This document shows, one piece after another, positions 9,832-18,635 of a stretch of 64,000 nt of DNA; within the stretch, counting starts at the first letter, position 1, and each line of letters opens with the position of its first letter. The position numbers and the translations under genes were made by a program. The DNA is taken from the NCBI RefSeq assembly GCF_044142105.1, contig NZ_JBGTYM010000001.1, positions 558,001 to 622,000 on the forward strand. Direction: 5' to 3'. The stretch is from Pseudogemmobacter sp044142105 (lineage in GTDB: Bacteria; Pseudomonadota; Alphaproteobacteria; Rhodobacterales; Rhodobacteraceae). Below the pieces are notes generated by a model. That model had not been told where the DNA came from. It did not search any database and saw nothing but the letters and a program-made list of their open reading frames with translations.

Positions 9832-11036
9832 TCCTGGAAGCGATGCGTCTGGCCCTGCGGTCGATCTTCCGCAACAAGCTTCGGTCCTTTCTGACCATCC
9901 TTGGCGTGGTGATCGGGGTGGCGGCCGTGATCGCCATGGTCACGGTCGGGCAGGGGTCGTCGGCCCAGGTTTCGGCCAGTGTCGAAAGTCTTGGTTCCGA
10001 TATCGTGGTGCTGCGGCCCGGCCAGCGCGGTTTCGGCCCGCCGTCGGGCGGCACGCCGACCCGGCGCTTCACCCTGCGCGATGCCGAAGCCGTGGCGACA
10101 TTGCCCGTCGCGCGGGCCGTGGCGCCGATTTCCACCGCCTCAGCCACGGTGGTCTATGGCAATGCCAATACGACGACCTCGATCACCGGATCGACCGAGA
10201 CCTGGGCGGAGGTTTCGAACTGGTCCTTCGCCGGGGGGCGCAATTTCACCGCTTCGGAAGTGCGCGCGGGCGCGGCGGTCTGCCTGATAGGGCAGACGGT
10301 GCGGGCAAACCTGTTCGGGGCGGCTGATCCGGTCGGCCAGCAGATCCGGGTCAAGCAGATTTCCTGCGAGGTGGTGGGGCTGCTGACGCCCAAGGGCGCG
10401 GGCAGTTTCGGGCAGGACCAGGACGATCTGGTGGTCATGCCGGTGCGGCTGGTGCAGCGGCGGCTGAACGGGGACGAGGATGTGAACTCGATCCAGATCG
10501 CCTTGACCAAGGGCGGCGACACGGCGGCGGCGATCGTCCAGATTCAGGATCTCATGCGCGAGCGGCGGCGGATCGGGCTGGGCGATGCTGATGATTTTTC
10601 GGTCACCGACATGAAGGAAGTGGCCTCGATGCTGAACTCGGTCAATTCGGTCCTGTCGGGGATGCTGTCCTCGGTCGCGGCGGTCAGCCTGCTGGTGGGC
10701 GGCATCGGGATCATGAACATCATGCTGGTCTCGGTGACCGAGCGGACGCGCGAGATCGGCATCCGCCTGGCGATCGGGGCCACGGGCGGGCAGGTTCTGA
10801 CCCAGTTCCTGGTCGAAGCGGTGGTGCTGTCGCTTCTGGGGGGCGTGGTGGGGATCGTCGTCGGGCTGGGACTGGCCTGGGGGGCGGGGCGGTTCATGGC
10901 GATTCCCTTCACGCCGGACCCGATGGTGGTGGCCTTGGCCTTTGCCTTCTCGGCGGTGGTGGGCGTGGTCTTCGGCTATTTCCCGGCAAGGCGCGCCGCC
11001 CGGCTGGACCCGATCGAGGCGCTGCGCCACCAGTAA
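9828..11036 (+). CDS. MacB-type ABC transporter permease
   Basis: The 402-residue permease with the four-helix FtsX/MacB fold: one helix near the N-terminus (residues 20-45), a large periplasmic MacB_PCD domain (about 50-245), then three C-terminal helices. Between helices the TERTREIGIRLAIGAT segment is the family's conserved coupling stretch. The complex hydrolyses ATP in the cytoplasm and drives mechanotransmission of a substrate from periplasm to exterior. It is the last gene of the three-gene operon; a palindrome (TGTCCCAC-G-GTGGGACA) begins at the base after its stop codon. Confidence 0.93.
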
Positions 11037-11084
11037 TGTCCCACGGTGGGACAGGGTGGTGGGTCAAGCGATTTCAACGGGTTG
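11037..11084. repeat. Bipartite element, copy A
   Basis: TGTCCCACGGTGGGACA (11037-11053, palindromic) is followed after exactly 16 bases by GATTTCAACGGGTTG (11070-11084). The same two blocks with the same 16-base spacing recur at 57275-57322. Here it lies between the convergent macB-like and tonB genes, starting at the base after the macB stop, and could also serve as a terminator stem. A second inverted repeat, GGGTCAA at 11061-11067 and TTGACCC at 11082-11088, overlaps it. Confidence 0.6.
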
Positions 11085-11118
11085 ACCCGGCGGAGTTAAC
11101 CCTTTGGCAAGGTTTTCC

Positions 11119-12141
11119 TCAGCCGTTGAACCGCAGACGCAGCGCCATGCGATAGCCCGGCTCGGTCAGGCCCTTGGGCGCTTTCGGAAAGGGTGCCGCG
11201 CCTTGCACGGCCCGCAGCGCGGCGCGGTCAAGGGCGGCGAAGCCGGAGGATGCGGTGACGGACACCGCCAGAAGCGCGCCGGACGGCGCGACGGTCAGCT
11301 GCAGCTTCACGATGCCCGAGGCACCGCCGCCTTCGGCGGGGTAGCTTTGCCGCCGCTCGACCCGGGCCTGAACCTTGGCACCCCATGCGGCCTTCAAATC
11401 GGCAATCTCGGCCTTGGACAGACCGGCCCCGGCGCTGCCGCCCTGTCCGGCGGTTCCGCCCTTGCCCGTGCCCGACGCCTTGGCGGCGGGTGGGGCGGGG
11501 GCCGGTTCGGCGGAGGCCTTGGCCGCCTTCTCGCCGGTCTTCTTTGCAGGTTTGGCGGCCTGGGGGGCCGGCTTGGCTTCGGGCTTCGGTTTGGCAGGGG
11601 TTTTGACGACTGGGGCGGGTGGCGGCAGATCGCCGACCGGGGCGGACTCGGGGTCGAGCGAGGCCATGCGCGGCGGCAGGCTGTCCCCCGGGCGCGCGGT
11701 CAGGGCGGCCGCCGCGAAAGTGGCGGCGGGCTCCTCGACCAGTGGCGTCGTCAAGGGTTGCAGGTCGAGAACCGGCGCCGGTGGCGGCGTGGCGGGCAAG
11801 AGATCGGCTTGGGTCAGGATTTCGACCGTCATGGCCGGGGGCACCGGCAGGCTGTGCAGGGACCGGCCATCCTCGCCCGCCGAGCCGAGACCGGAGAAGG
11901 GTGCCGCAATGGCCAGCGCCAGCGCAGCACTGGCATGGAGCAGGCCCGATGATGCCAGCGCCGCCCAGGGCACGCGGCGGCGGCGGGCTGCGATTTTCGC
12001 CGCCGCTCCCGTCGGCGGCCTGGGCAGAACGGCAAGAGGCGGTGGAGGAGCGGTGGGCGGATCAAGACGCAGGGCGCGCAAGGGCGGGGGCGGGGCGGAG
12101 CGATCCGCCCGGAAATGCCCCTTGGCCCAAGTCTGGCTCAT
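11119..12141 (-). CDS. tonB: TonB-family energy transducer
   Basis: A 340-residue TonB homologue that would carry proton-motive energy from ExbBD to outer-membrane receptors. It has an unusually long proline-rich cytoplasmic N-terminus (about 55 residues), then one membrane helix (about 59-80), a Pro/Ala/Lys-rich periplasmic spacer, and a C-terminal TonB domain (about 250-340: VKLQLTVAPSGALLAVSV, then ALDRAALRAVQ and a terminal RFNG). exbB and exbD are absent from the window. It starts 54 bases after the stop of the metal permease gene on the same strand, with no terminator visible, so it may be the last gene of the Mn/Zn-type ABC operon. That would link it to TonB-dependent metal uptake. Confidence 0.85.
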   Translation of the reverse strand: MSQTWAKGHFRADRSAPPPPLRALRLDPPTAPPPPLAVLPRPPTGAAAKIAARRRRVPWAALASSGLLHASAALALAIAAPFSGLGSAGEDGRSLHSLPVPPAMTVEILTQADLLPATPPPAPVLDLQPLTTPLVEEPAATFAAAALTARPGDSLPPRMASLDPESAPVGDLPPPAPVVKTPAKPKPEAKPAPQAAKPAKKTGEKAAKASAEPAPAPPAAKASGTGKGGTAGQGGSAGAGLSKAEIADLKAAWGAKVQARVERRQSYPAEGGGASGIVKLQLTVAPSGALLAVSVTASSGFAALDRAALRAVQGAAPFPKAPKGLTEPGYRMALRLRFNG

Positions 12142-12195
12142 CCGTCTTGTCCCCCGCGATGCCGCCCTGTGCCTGCGCTGGCCGATGCCCGCTTG

Positions 12196-13374
12196 TCAAG
12201 CGCCGGGCGGAACAGGCTGGGTATCACTCTGCGGTCTGGGCGGGATCAGCGGGGCGACAGAGGCGACGGTCTCGCGCCCAAGGGCGGCACCCATCTCGGT
12301 CAGGACCAGCATCGGCCCTTCTCGCCGCACCAGCCCTTCATCCAGCGCGCGCAGCACGACCGGCCGCACCTGGCGCCGCGACCAGCGGAGATGGCTTTCC
12401 AGCGCGGTCACGGCATTCTCCTCATCGACGCGCGGCCCGTCGGCATGGCTGTACAGATGCGTCACCAGCGTACGGCAGGCAAAGGAGAGACGGTCATTGC
12501 GGCGGCGGAGAAGCGTGGCGATCACGCCCTTGCCCGGCGCCGCGACCAGCGCGAGCGCGAAGAAAGCCCCGGTCATCAGCGCCATCATGCCGCCGATCGA
12601 GACGTCCAGCACCAGCGCCGCCTGCTGACCCGTCAGGGCCGAGGCCATGCCGATCAACGCTGCGAGCGTGACCATGACGGACAGGCGCTGGGTCAGCAGA
12701 TAGGCCGTGGCGGGCGGAACGATAACGAAAGCGACAAACAGGATCGCGCCCACCGCATCAAAGGCGGCGACGGCCGTGGCCGAGGTCAGCGCGAAAAGCC
12801 CGCCCAGCACAGCGCCGGGGCGCAGGCCCTGCAGGATCGCGAAATCCGGGTCGAAGACGGCGAGTTTCAGCGGCTTCCAGAACAGAAGGACGAAGCCCAG
12901 GTTGAGCGCGGCGAAGACACTAAGGCTGAGGACCGCATTCGGGATATCCATACTGCCGATCTGGGTCGTGTCGAGCCAGACAAAGGCGATCTCGCCCAGC
13001 AGCACCGTATCCGTGTCGAGATGGATCTCGCGGGCATAGAGGTTGATGATCAGCACCCCGGCGGCGAAAAGTGTCGGGAAGACAAGGCCCATGGCGGCAT
13101 CGTTGTTCAGGCGCCGGGTGCGGGTCAGCGCCTCGATCAGCAGCACGGTTAGCAGGCCCGCCGCTGCGGCCCCGGCGATCTGGATCGGACCGGAGATGAA
13201 GCCGGTGGCGAGCCAGGTCAGGGCGATGCCGAAGACGATGGCGTGGCTGATGGCATCGGTCATCAGCGATGATCCGCGCAGGACAAGGAAGCAGCCGGGC
13301 AGGGCGGCGGCCAGCGCGACCAGAAGCCCCGTCAGCAGGATCATCGCATCCGGGTTGGCGAAGAAGGCGGTCAT
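12196..13374 (-). CDS. sitD: Manganese/zinc-type ABC permease with C-terminal winged-helix domain
   Basis: Second membrane subunit of a cluster-9 metal importer. Residues about 1-280 form an ABC-3 permease with eight or nine helices (start MTAFFANPDAMILLTGLLV). About 110 further residues follow that look like a DtxR/MntR-type winged helix (TLVTHLYSH through ALDEGLVRREGPMLVLTEMG), making the protein longer (392) than a plain permease (about 280). The frame is open upstream to 13566, but that stretch is low-complexity and overlaps the neighbouring gene; the ATG at 13374 overlaps the preceding stop by four bases. Family knowledge places such fusions in MntD/SitD-like proteins. A role for the extra domain in sensing or gating is my inference. 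Confidence 0.85.
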   Translation of the reverse strand: MTAFFANPDAMILLTGLLVALAAALPGCFLVLRGSSLMTDAISHAIVFGIALTWLATGFISGPIQIAGAAAAGLLTVLLIEALTRTRRLNNDAAMGLVFPTLFAAGVLIINLYAREIHLDTDTVLLGEIAFVWLDTTQIGSMDIPNAVLSLSVFAALNLGFVLLFWKPLKLAVFDPDFAILQGLRPGAVLGGLFALTSATAVAAFDAVGAILFVAFVIVPPATAYLLTQRLSVMVTLAALIGMASALTGQQAALVLDVSIGGMMALMTGAFFALALVAAPGKGVIATLLRRRNDRLSFACRTLVTHLYSHADGPRVDEENAVTALESHLRWSRRQVRPVVLRALDEGLVRREGPMLVLTEMGAALGRETVASVAPLIPPRPQSDTQPVPPGA

Positions 13375-14204
13375 GCGCGCCTCCAGACCAGGCCGCGGCG
13401 CGGGGCGAAGAGGATCGACAGCAGGACAAGCCCCGCCGCGACCAGCACGATCACCGGCCCGGTGGCAAGGCCGCGCGCAGTGGAGGAGAGCAGCGCACCG
13501 CAGACGCCCGCACCGGCGCCCAGGAGCGCCGAGAGCAGGACCATGGGCAAGAGCCCCTCGACCCATTGCCGGGCGGCGACGGCGGGGGCGATGAGCAGCG
13601 CCACCATCAGCACGACGCCCACCACCTGAAGCCCCGCGACGATGGCGATGGCGGTGATGGCGGCCAGAAGGCTTTCCATCGCGGCGACAGGGCGGCCGAG
13701 CGCGCGGGCATAATCGCGGTCGAAGGCGACGAGCTTGAGGTCCTTCCAGAAGGTTGCAAGGACAATCAGGGTCAGAACGGCAAGGGATGACAGCAGTGTC
13801 ACGTCAGAGGCCAGCATGGCGGCGGCCTGCCCGAACAGGAAACTCGACAGCCCTGCCTGCGCCGCGCCGCCGGAATGCTGGATATGGCTCAGCAGGACGA
13901 CACCAAGGGCGAAAAAGGTGGAGAGGATGATACCCATGGCGGCATCGGGCTTGATCCGGGTGAAGCGCAGGATGAGCTGGATCAGCCCGGCGGCGATCAG
14001 ACCGGCAACAAGCGCGCCGGTCAGCAGGGCGGGAAGGCTGCGCTCTTGCGCGACCAGAAAGCCGATGCAGATGCCGGGCAGGGCGGCGTGGGACAGGACG
14101 TCCCCCATCAGGCTTTGCTTGCGCAAGACGGCGAAGGGGCCAAGCGCGCCCGCCAGCGCGCCGAGAAGCGCCGTGCCAAGCGCGACGGTCAGAAGCGGGC
14201 TCAT
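13371..14204 (-). CDS. sitC: Manganese/zinc-type ABC permease
   Basis: First membrane subunit of the metal importer, 277 residues, ABC-3 family, with eight to nine hydrophobic helices (starts MSPLLTVALGTALLGALAG). The MGDVLSHAALPGI segment near residue 40 is the conserved family motif. The chosen ATG at 14204 follows GAGGGC and avoids a 21-codon extension that would overlap the ATPase gene. It is translationally coupled to the downstream permease (4-base overlap) and lies 10 bases after the ATPase stop. Confidence 0.9.
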   Translation of the reverse strand: MSPLLTVALGTALLGALAGALGPFAVLRKQSLMGDVLSHAALPGICIGFLVAQERSLPALLTGALVAGLIAAGLIQLILRFTRIKPDAAMGIILSTFFALGVVLLSHIQHSGGAAQAGLSSFLFGQAAAMLASDVTLLSSLAVLTLIVLATFWKDLKLVAFDRDYARALGRPVAAMESLLAAITAIAIVAGLQVVGVVLMVALLIAPAVAARQWVEGLLPMVLLSALLGAGAGVCGALLSSTARGLATGPVIVLVAAGLVLLSILFAPRRGLVWRRA

Positions 14205-14214
14205 GGCTGCGCCC

Positions 14215-14994
14215 TCATGGTCCAAGCCCGTGATCGGCGGGGTCGAGAACGGCCAATTGCCCACCATAGGCCGCGCGGAGATTGTCGCGCGTATAGGTGG
14301 TGGCGACGGGGCCCTGCGCCACGACGCGGCGGTTGAGCATGATCAGCCAGTCGAACCAGCGTTTGACGGTGGAAAGATCATGATGGACGACGACCACGGT
14401 CTTGCCCGCATCGCGCAGGCGCTGAAGGATCGCGATGATCGCCGCCTCGGTCGTGGCATCCACCCCGGCCATGGGCTCGTCGAGGAAATAGAGGTCGGCC
14501 TCCTGCACCAGGGCGCGGGCGATGAAGACGCGCTGCTGCTGGCCGCCCGACAATTGGCCGATCTGGCGGTCGGCATAGTCGAGCATTCCAAGGTCGGACA
14601 GCGCCTTGAGGGCCTTTTCGCGCTCGAGCCGGCCGGGGCGGCGGAACAGGCCCAGTCGGCCGTAAAGGCCCATGGTGACGACGTCGATGACCGTGGTCGG
14701 GAAATCCCAGTCGACGGTCGAGCGTTGCGGGACATAGCCGACGCGCGCCCGCGCCTGGGCCAGCGGCTGGCCGAAGAAGCGGACATGGCCGGCGGCGGGG
14801 CGGACAAGGCCTAGGCAGGATTTCAGCAAAGTGCTTTTGCCCGAGCCGTTCGGGCCGACGATGGCCGCCATGACGCCGGGCGGAATGTCGATATCGGCAT
14901 CAAGAAGAACCGGCGCGCCTCCATAGCCGACGGTCAGATCCTCGACATGCAGCGCAAGATGGGGTTCGTGCAGGGGGGCATCGGGGGTGGTCAT
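14215..14994 (-). CDS. sitB: Manganese/zinc-type ABC ATP-binding protein
   Basis: Nucleotide-binding subunit of the metal importer, 259 residues. Walker A is GPNGSGKST (about residues 53-61), the Q-loop lies near VGYVPQRSTVDWDFPTTV, the signature is LSGGQQQRVFIARAL and Walker B leads into DEPMAGVD, a form typical of cluster-9 Mn/Zn/Fe transporters. The ATG at 14994 follows GGAAGG and lies two bases after the binding-protein stop; a TTG two codons earlier is less likely. Confidence 0.93.
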   Translation of the reverse strand: MTTPDAPLHEPHLALHVEDLTVGYGGAPVLLDADIDIPPGVMAAIVGPNGSGKSTLLKSCLGLVRPAAGHVRFFGQPLAQARARVGYVPQRSTVDWDFPTTVIDVVTMGLYGRLGLFRRPGRLEREKALKALSDLGMLDYADRQIGQLSGGQQQRVFIARALVQEADLYFLDEPMAGVDATTEAAIIAILQRLRDAGKTVVVVHHDLSTVKRWFDWLIMLNRRVVAQGPVATTYTRDNLRAAYGGQLAVLDPADHGLGP

Positions 14995-14996
14995 GC

Positions 14997-15932
14997 TCAA
15001 CCTTCCGGCCAGGGGGCGGGGGTGCCGCCCAGCGACTCGGTGATGACGGTCACATTGTGGCGGATCATGCCGATATAGCTGCCATCTTCGCTGCCTTCGG
15101 CCCCCATCGAATCGGAATAGAGCTGGCCGCCGATCCTGACCACGCCGCCTTTGGCCGCGACGGCCTGCAACAACGCCTCGATGGTGCGCGGGTTCACCGT
15201 GCTTTCAACGAAGACGGCAGGGACGCCTGCCGAAACGACCGTATCGGCCACGGCGTCGATATCGGCGATGGCGGCTTCCGATGTGGTGGAAATGCCCTGG
15301 ATCGCCGCGACATGCAGATCGAAGGCTCGACCGAAATAGGCAAAGGCGTCATGGGCGGTGACGAGCGTGCGTTGGGCTTCAGGGATGGTGGCGAGCGAGG
15401 TCTTGGCCCAGTCGTCGAGCGCCTGGATCCGCGCTTCGATCGCGGCGGCATTGCTGGCGATGGCCGCGCTGCAATCGGGGCGCGCTTCGGTGAGGGCGGC
15501 GGCGATCACCGGGACGGTGCCTTTCCACAAGCCCGGATCCATCCAGACATGCGGGTCGGGCAGATCCTTAGCCGTGAGGCGCCGCTCCTCGGGGACGGCG
15601 CCTTCCGAGACCGCCACGGTCGGACGACTTTGGCCGAGCTTGGCCAGAACCTCGCCAAGCTGTCCCTCGAGATGAAGCCCGCCGTAAAGGATGATCTCGG
15701 CGCCCTGCAAGGCGCGCAGGTCGGACGGGGCGGGGGTGAAAAGATGGGGGTCGGTGCCCGGCCCCATAAGGGTCGTGACCTGGGTGCATTCGCCGCCGAC
15801 CTGGGCGGCGATGTCGCCGATCATGCCGACGGTGGCGAGCACCTTCAGGGGCTCTTGCGCCGCAAGCGGCGTGGCAAAGGGAAGGGAGAGCGTCAGGGCT
15901 GCAAGAAGGGATAGGGGGCGGTGGGGGATCAT
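14997..15932 (-). CDS. sitA: Periplasmic metal-binding protein of ABC importer
   Basis: Cluster-9 (TroA/PsaA/ZnuA) solute-binding protein, 311 residues, with a Sec signal peptide (about residues 1-25, cleavage after PLAAQ or nearby). Candidate metal ligands are the His residues in GTDPHLFTPAPSD and LPDPHVWMDP, the Glu in VFVESTVN and an Asp near YSDSMG. It lacks the His-rich loop usual in zinc-specific ZnuA, which favours manganese. The frame extends 33 codons upstream without a signal peptide at the front, so I chose the ATG at 15932. It is the first gene of a four- or five-gene operon divergent from a Fur-family regulator. Confidence 0.88.
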   Translation of the reverse strand: MIPHRPLSLLAALTLSLPFATPLAAQEPLKVLATVGMIGDIAAQVGGECTQVTTLMGPGTDPHLFTPAPSDLRALQGAEIILYGGLHLEGQLGEVLAKLGQSRPTVAVSEGAVPEERRLTAKDLPDPHVWMDPGLWKGTVPVIAAALTEARPDCSAAIASNAAAIEARIQALDDWAKTSLATIPEAQRTLVTAHDAFAYFGRAFDLHVAAIQGISTTSEAAIADIDAVADTVVSAGVPAVFVESTVNPRTIEALLQAVAAKGGVVRIGGQLYSDSMGAEGSEDGSYIGMIRHNVTVITESLGGTPAPWPEG

Positions 15933-16072
15933 GCCTGGCTGTTCTTTTCGGTTACCGGAACAGGTTACATGCAGATGAGAAGCATTTGCAAGTAGCTTCG
16001 CAACACCCGACAGCGCAGCATTGATTCGCATCTGCGGGTTTTCAGTTGCGAAGGGGCGTGGTAGTAACGGGT
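15933..16072. promoter_or_regulatory. Divergent sitA/mur promoter with inverted repeats
   Basis: TTGCAAGTAGCTTCGCAA at 15986-16003 has TTGC/GCAA arms and a second pair TTCGCA (16025-16030) / TGCGAA (16047-16052) follows. Both are plausible Mur/Fur operator elements in the only promoter space shared by the metal operon and the regulator. No precise -10/-35 call is made. Confidence 0.5.
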
Positions 16073-16495
16073 ATGAGACTACGTGCCGACAAGACCGAGA
16101 GAATGACCCAGGCGCTGCGCGATGGCGGTGTGCGGGTGACGCGCCAGCGTGAGGCGCTGCTGCGTGTGCTGACCGAAGCAGCCGACCACCCGGATGCCGC
16201 AGAGCTGCATCGCAGGGCGCAGGGGATCGACGACACGGTTTCTCTGGCCACGGTCTATCGCACGCTGTCGGTGCTGGAGCGGGAGGGCGTGGTCCAGCGC
16301 CATTCCTTCGAATCGGGTGGCGCGCGGTTCGAGGTCGCCGACCGCTCGCATCACGACCATATCGTCGATGTCGACACCGGCGCGATCATCGAGTTTCACA
16401 ATGACCGGATCGAGGAATTGCAGCGCCAAATCGCGGCGGAGATGGGCTATGAGATCGTCCATCACCGGATGGAGCTGTATTGCCGCAAGAAATAG
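16073..16495 (+). CDS. mur: Fur-family metal-responsive regulator (Mur-like)
   Basis: A 140-residue Fur-superfamily repressor: winged helix at about residues 15-90 (VTRQREALLRVL, then SLATVYRTLSVLEREGVV recognition region) and a dimerisation/metal domain (RSHHDHIVDVDTG, EFHNDRIEELQ). In alphaproteobacteria the Fur homologue next to sitABCD usually acts as Mur, repressing Mn2+ uptake when manganese is ample. The gene is divergent from exactly such an operon. It has no CxxC structural-zinc pair. The start is uncertain: ATG at 16073 is chosen; ATG at 16103 is possible and no strong ribosome site marks either. Zur or general Fur remain alternatives. Confidence 0.85.
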   Translation: MRLRADKTERMTQALRDGGVRVTRQREALLRVLTEAADHPDAAELHRRAQGIDDTVSLATVYRTLSVLEREGVVQRHSFESGGARFEVADRSHHDHIVDVDTGAIIEFHNDRIEELQRQIAAEMGYEIVHHRMELYCRKK

Positions 16496-16503
16496 GGGCG
16501 ATG

Positions 16504-16519
16504 CTGGCGCGCCCGCCAG
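16504..16519. terminator. Short hairpin between convergent genes
   Basis: CTGGCG (16504-16509) and CGCCAG (16514-16519) form a 6-bp stem between the mur stop and the convergent dehydrogenase gene. No T-run; weak support. Confidence 0.3.
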
Positions 16520-16547
16520 AGGCGGAGCTTGCCACATCGGATGAGCC

Positions 16548-18635
16548 TCAGGGCGTAAGGGCCTGTGCCGGCAAGAGTTCCGCGATTTCGCGCCGGAAGG
16601 GCAGCACGTCGCCGGGCAGGCCCTGTTCCGGGGCGTCCAGCGCCTCGGCCCAGGCGCGGCCGGCATAGGTGGCCCAGGCGATCGGCCCGGGGGCGGCGCA
16701 ATCGCCGATCCGGTGCAACGTCTTGATCCCAGCCCCCTGCCAATCGAGCGCCATGGCCTGATGCCAGAGCCCGTCATTGGGGCGGCGCGAGGTGACATAG
16801 ACCAGGGCATCGGCGGGGAGGGTGGAGGTCGTGCCGGTCCAGGTGCAACCGAGCGTGATCTCATGCGCGCCGATGGCCTCGGGGGCCTTGGAGGTATGGA
16901 CGGTCACGCCGATCTCCAGCAGGCGGCGCATGATGCGGGCCTGCTCCAGCGTGTTGTCGGCCCATTCCGCCACCTTGACGGCGGGGGTGATGAAATCGAC
17001 GGCGCATCCCTTGGCGACCAGAAGCTCGGCAAGAACAGAGCCCATGTAGAAATGGTCATCATCGTAAAGGGCAACGCGCTTGGCTTGCGGGAAATGCCCG
17101 CTCATCAGGTCATCCGGGGTGAAGACAGGCATGGCCGGATCGGTGGGGATGGGCGCAAGGTGCAGCCGGGCGACGGCATCGCCGCGCCAGGTCGCGCCCG
17201 TCGCGATCGCGATGTGCTGGGCATCAAGCGACAGAAGGTCTTCGGCGGTCAGGGCAGAATCGCGGTAGATCTGGACATTGGCCATGGGCAGAAGCTGGCC
17301 CGTACGATAATCGGCGACGCGCCCCCAGGCGGACAGGCCGGGCAGGGCGCGTTCCTTGCTGACCCGGCCGCCAAGGGTGGAGGAGGCTTCGGCCAGTGTC
17401 ACCCGATAGCCGCGTTTGGCGGCTTGCAGGGCGGCTTCAAGGCCCGAAGGGCCGGCGCCGACGATCAGCACATGCTCCGATGCGCCCTTGCCGTGGCTGC
17501 GTTCGGGGTGCCAGCCCTTGCGCCATTCCTCCATGAAGGCGGTGTTCTGGGTGCAACGGCTAATGCCCTGGGTCATGTCGCCCGTGACGCAGATGTTGCA
17601 GCCGATGCATTCGCGAATGTCTTCGTAGCGGCCTTCCTCGACCTTCTTCGGCAGGAAGGGATCGGCGATCGAGGGGCGGGCGGCACCGATGAAATCCAGC
17701 ACGCCGGTCTTGATCTGGCGCACCATCTCGTCGGGGGAGGTGAAGCGGCCGACGCCGACAACAGGTTTCGATGTCAGCGCCTTGATGCCGCGGACAAGGT
17801 CCTCTTGCGCGGCTTCTGGGGTGAAGCGCGAGGTGCCGGAACAAGCCTCCCATGTGCCTTGGGCAAGGTCCCAGAGATCTGGCAGATCCGCATGCATGGC
17901 GATGAAATCGCGCAACTCGGTGTTGGAGAAACCCAGCGCCCCGGCTTCGTGCAGCGACAGGCGCAGGGTGAGGGCCATTGCGCCCTTGGTCTCCTCGCGG
18001 AAATCCTCGACCACTTCGCGCAGGAAGCGGGCGCGGTTTTCCAGCGAACCGCCATAGGCATCGCTGCGCTGGTTGGTGGCACGCGACAGGAAATGTTGCA
18101 GGATGCCAAAGCCATGCGCGCCATAGAGGCAGACAAGGTCGAAGCCCGCGGTCTGGCTGCGGCGGAAGGCGTTGCGGAACCAGCGGCGCAGGTTGCGGAT
18201 GTCCTCAAGGTCCATCGTGCGGGCCTGGACCGGATCGGAAGTGAAAGTCAGGATCGGGCCGCCGGTGACGGCCAGGGGCACTTCGCGGGAATAGAGATTA
18301 GGGCCGTTGATGCCGGAATAGGCGAGCTGGATGCCGGCCAGCGCGCCGTGGGATTTCATCGCTTCGGCCATGCGGGCCAGCGCCGGGATGTCGCGGTCAT
18401 CCCAGAGATGCTGTTCGATGAAGGGGGTGATCTCGCTGGTCGGGTGGATTTCCGTCTGTTCGGTGAAGATCACGCCCCAGCCGCCTTCGGCCTTTGTCCG
18501 GCGCATTTCCACCACGGCAGACGGGTCGCGATAGCCGCCGCCATTGCAATGCGGCACCTGGTAAAAGCGGTTCTTCGCCGTCTTGGGGCCGATCTGCATC
18601 GGGGTGAAAAGGATGTCATGGGCGGGTGCGCGCAT
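16548..18635 (-). CDS. Trimethylamine dehydrogenase-like FMN/4Fe-4S/FAD-fold amine dehydrogenase
   Basis: A 695-residue homologue of trimethylamine/dimethylamine dehydrogenase, which oxidatively removes N-methyl groups as formaldehyde and passes electrons to ETF. Residues 1-330 are an old-yellow-enzyme barrel; FYQVPHC places Cys30 where the enzyme carries its 6-S-cysteinyl-FMN. LYGAHGF keeps the Tyr and His of the TMADH active site. CIGCNIC followed by CTQN supplies four cluster cysteines (about 345-365). Residues about 395-680 form two dinucleotide-binding domains (VLIVGAGPSGLEAA). The ATG at 18635 overlaps the nitrilase stop by one codon edge, so the pair is an operon. Longer upstream readings to 19376 run through the nitrilase gene in a wrong frame. 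The substrate need not be trimethylamine. Confidence 0.88.
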   Translation of the reverse strand: MRAPAHDILFTPMQIGPKTAKNRFYQVPHCNGGGYRDPSAVVEMRRTKAEGGWGVIFTEQTEIHPTSEITPFIEQHLWDDRDIPALARMAEAMKSHGALAGIQLAYSGINGPNLYSREVPLAVTGGPILTFTSDPVQARTMDLEDIRNLRRWFRNAFRRSQTAGFDLVCLYGAHGFGILQHFLSRATNQRSDAYGGSLENRARFLREVVEDFREETKGAMALTLRLSLHEAGALGFSNTELRDFIAMHADLPDLWDLAQGTWEACSGTSRFTPEAAQEDLVRGIKALTSKPVVGVGRFTSPDEMVRQIKTGVLDFIGAARPSIADPFLPKKVEEGRYEDIRECIGCNICVTGDMTQGISRCTQNTAFMEEWRKGWHPERSHGKGASEHVLIVGAGPSGLEAALQAAKRGYRVTLAEASSTLGGRVSKERALPGLSAWGRVADYRTGQLLPMANVQIYRDSALTAEDLLSLDAQHIAIATGATWRGDAVARLHLAPIPTDPAMPVFTPDDLMSGHFPQAKRVALYDDDHFYMGSVLAELLVAKGCAVDFITPAVKVAEWADNTLEQARIMRRLLEIGVTVHTSKAPEAIGAHEITLGCTWTGTTSTLPADALVYVTSRRPNDGLWHQAMALDWQGAGIKTLHRIGDCAAPGPIAWATYAGRAWAEALDAPEQGLPGDVLPFRREIAELLPAQALTP

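Noticed and set aside
15933..16495. Zinc uptake regulator Zur with a znu operon
   Set aside because: The binding protein lacks a His-rich zinc loop and the regulator lacks the extra Cys pair of Zur, so Mur/manganese fits better; not excluded.
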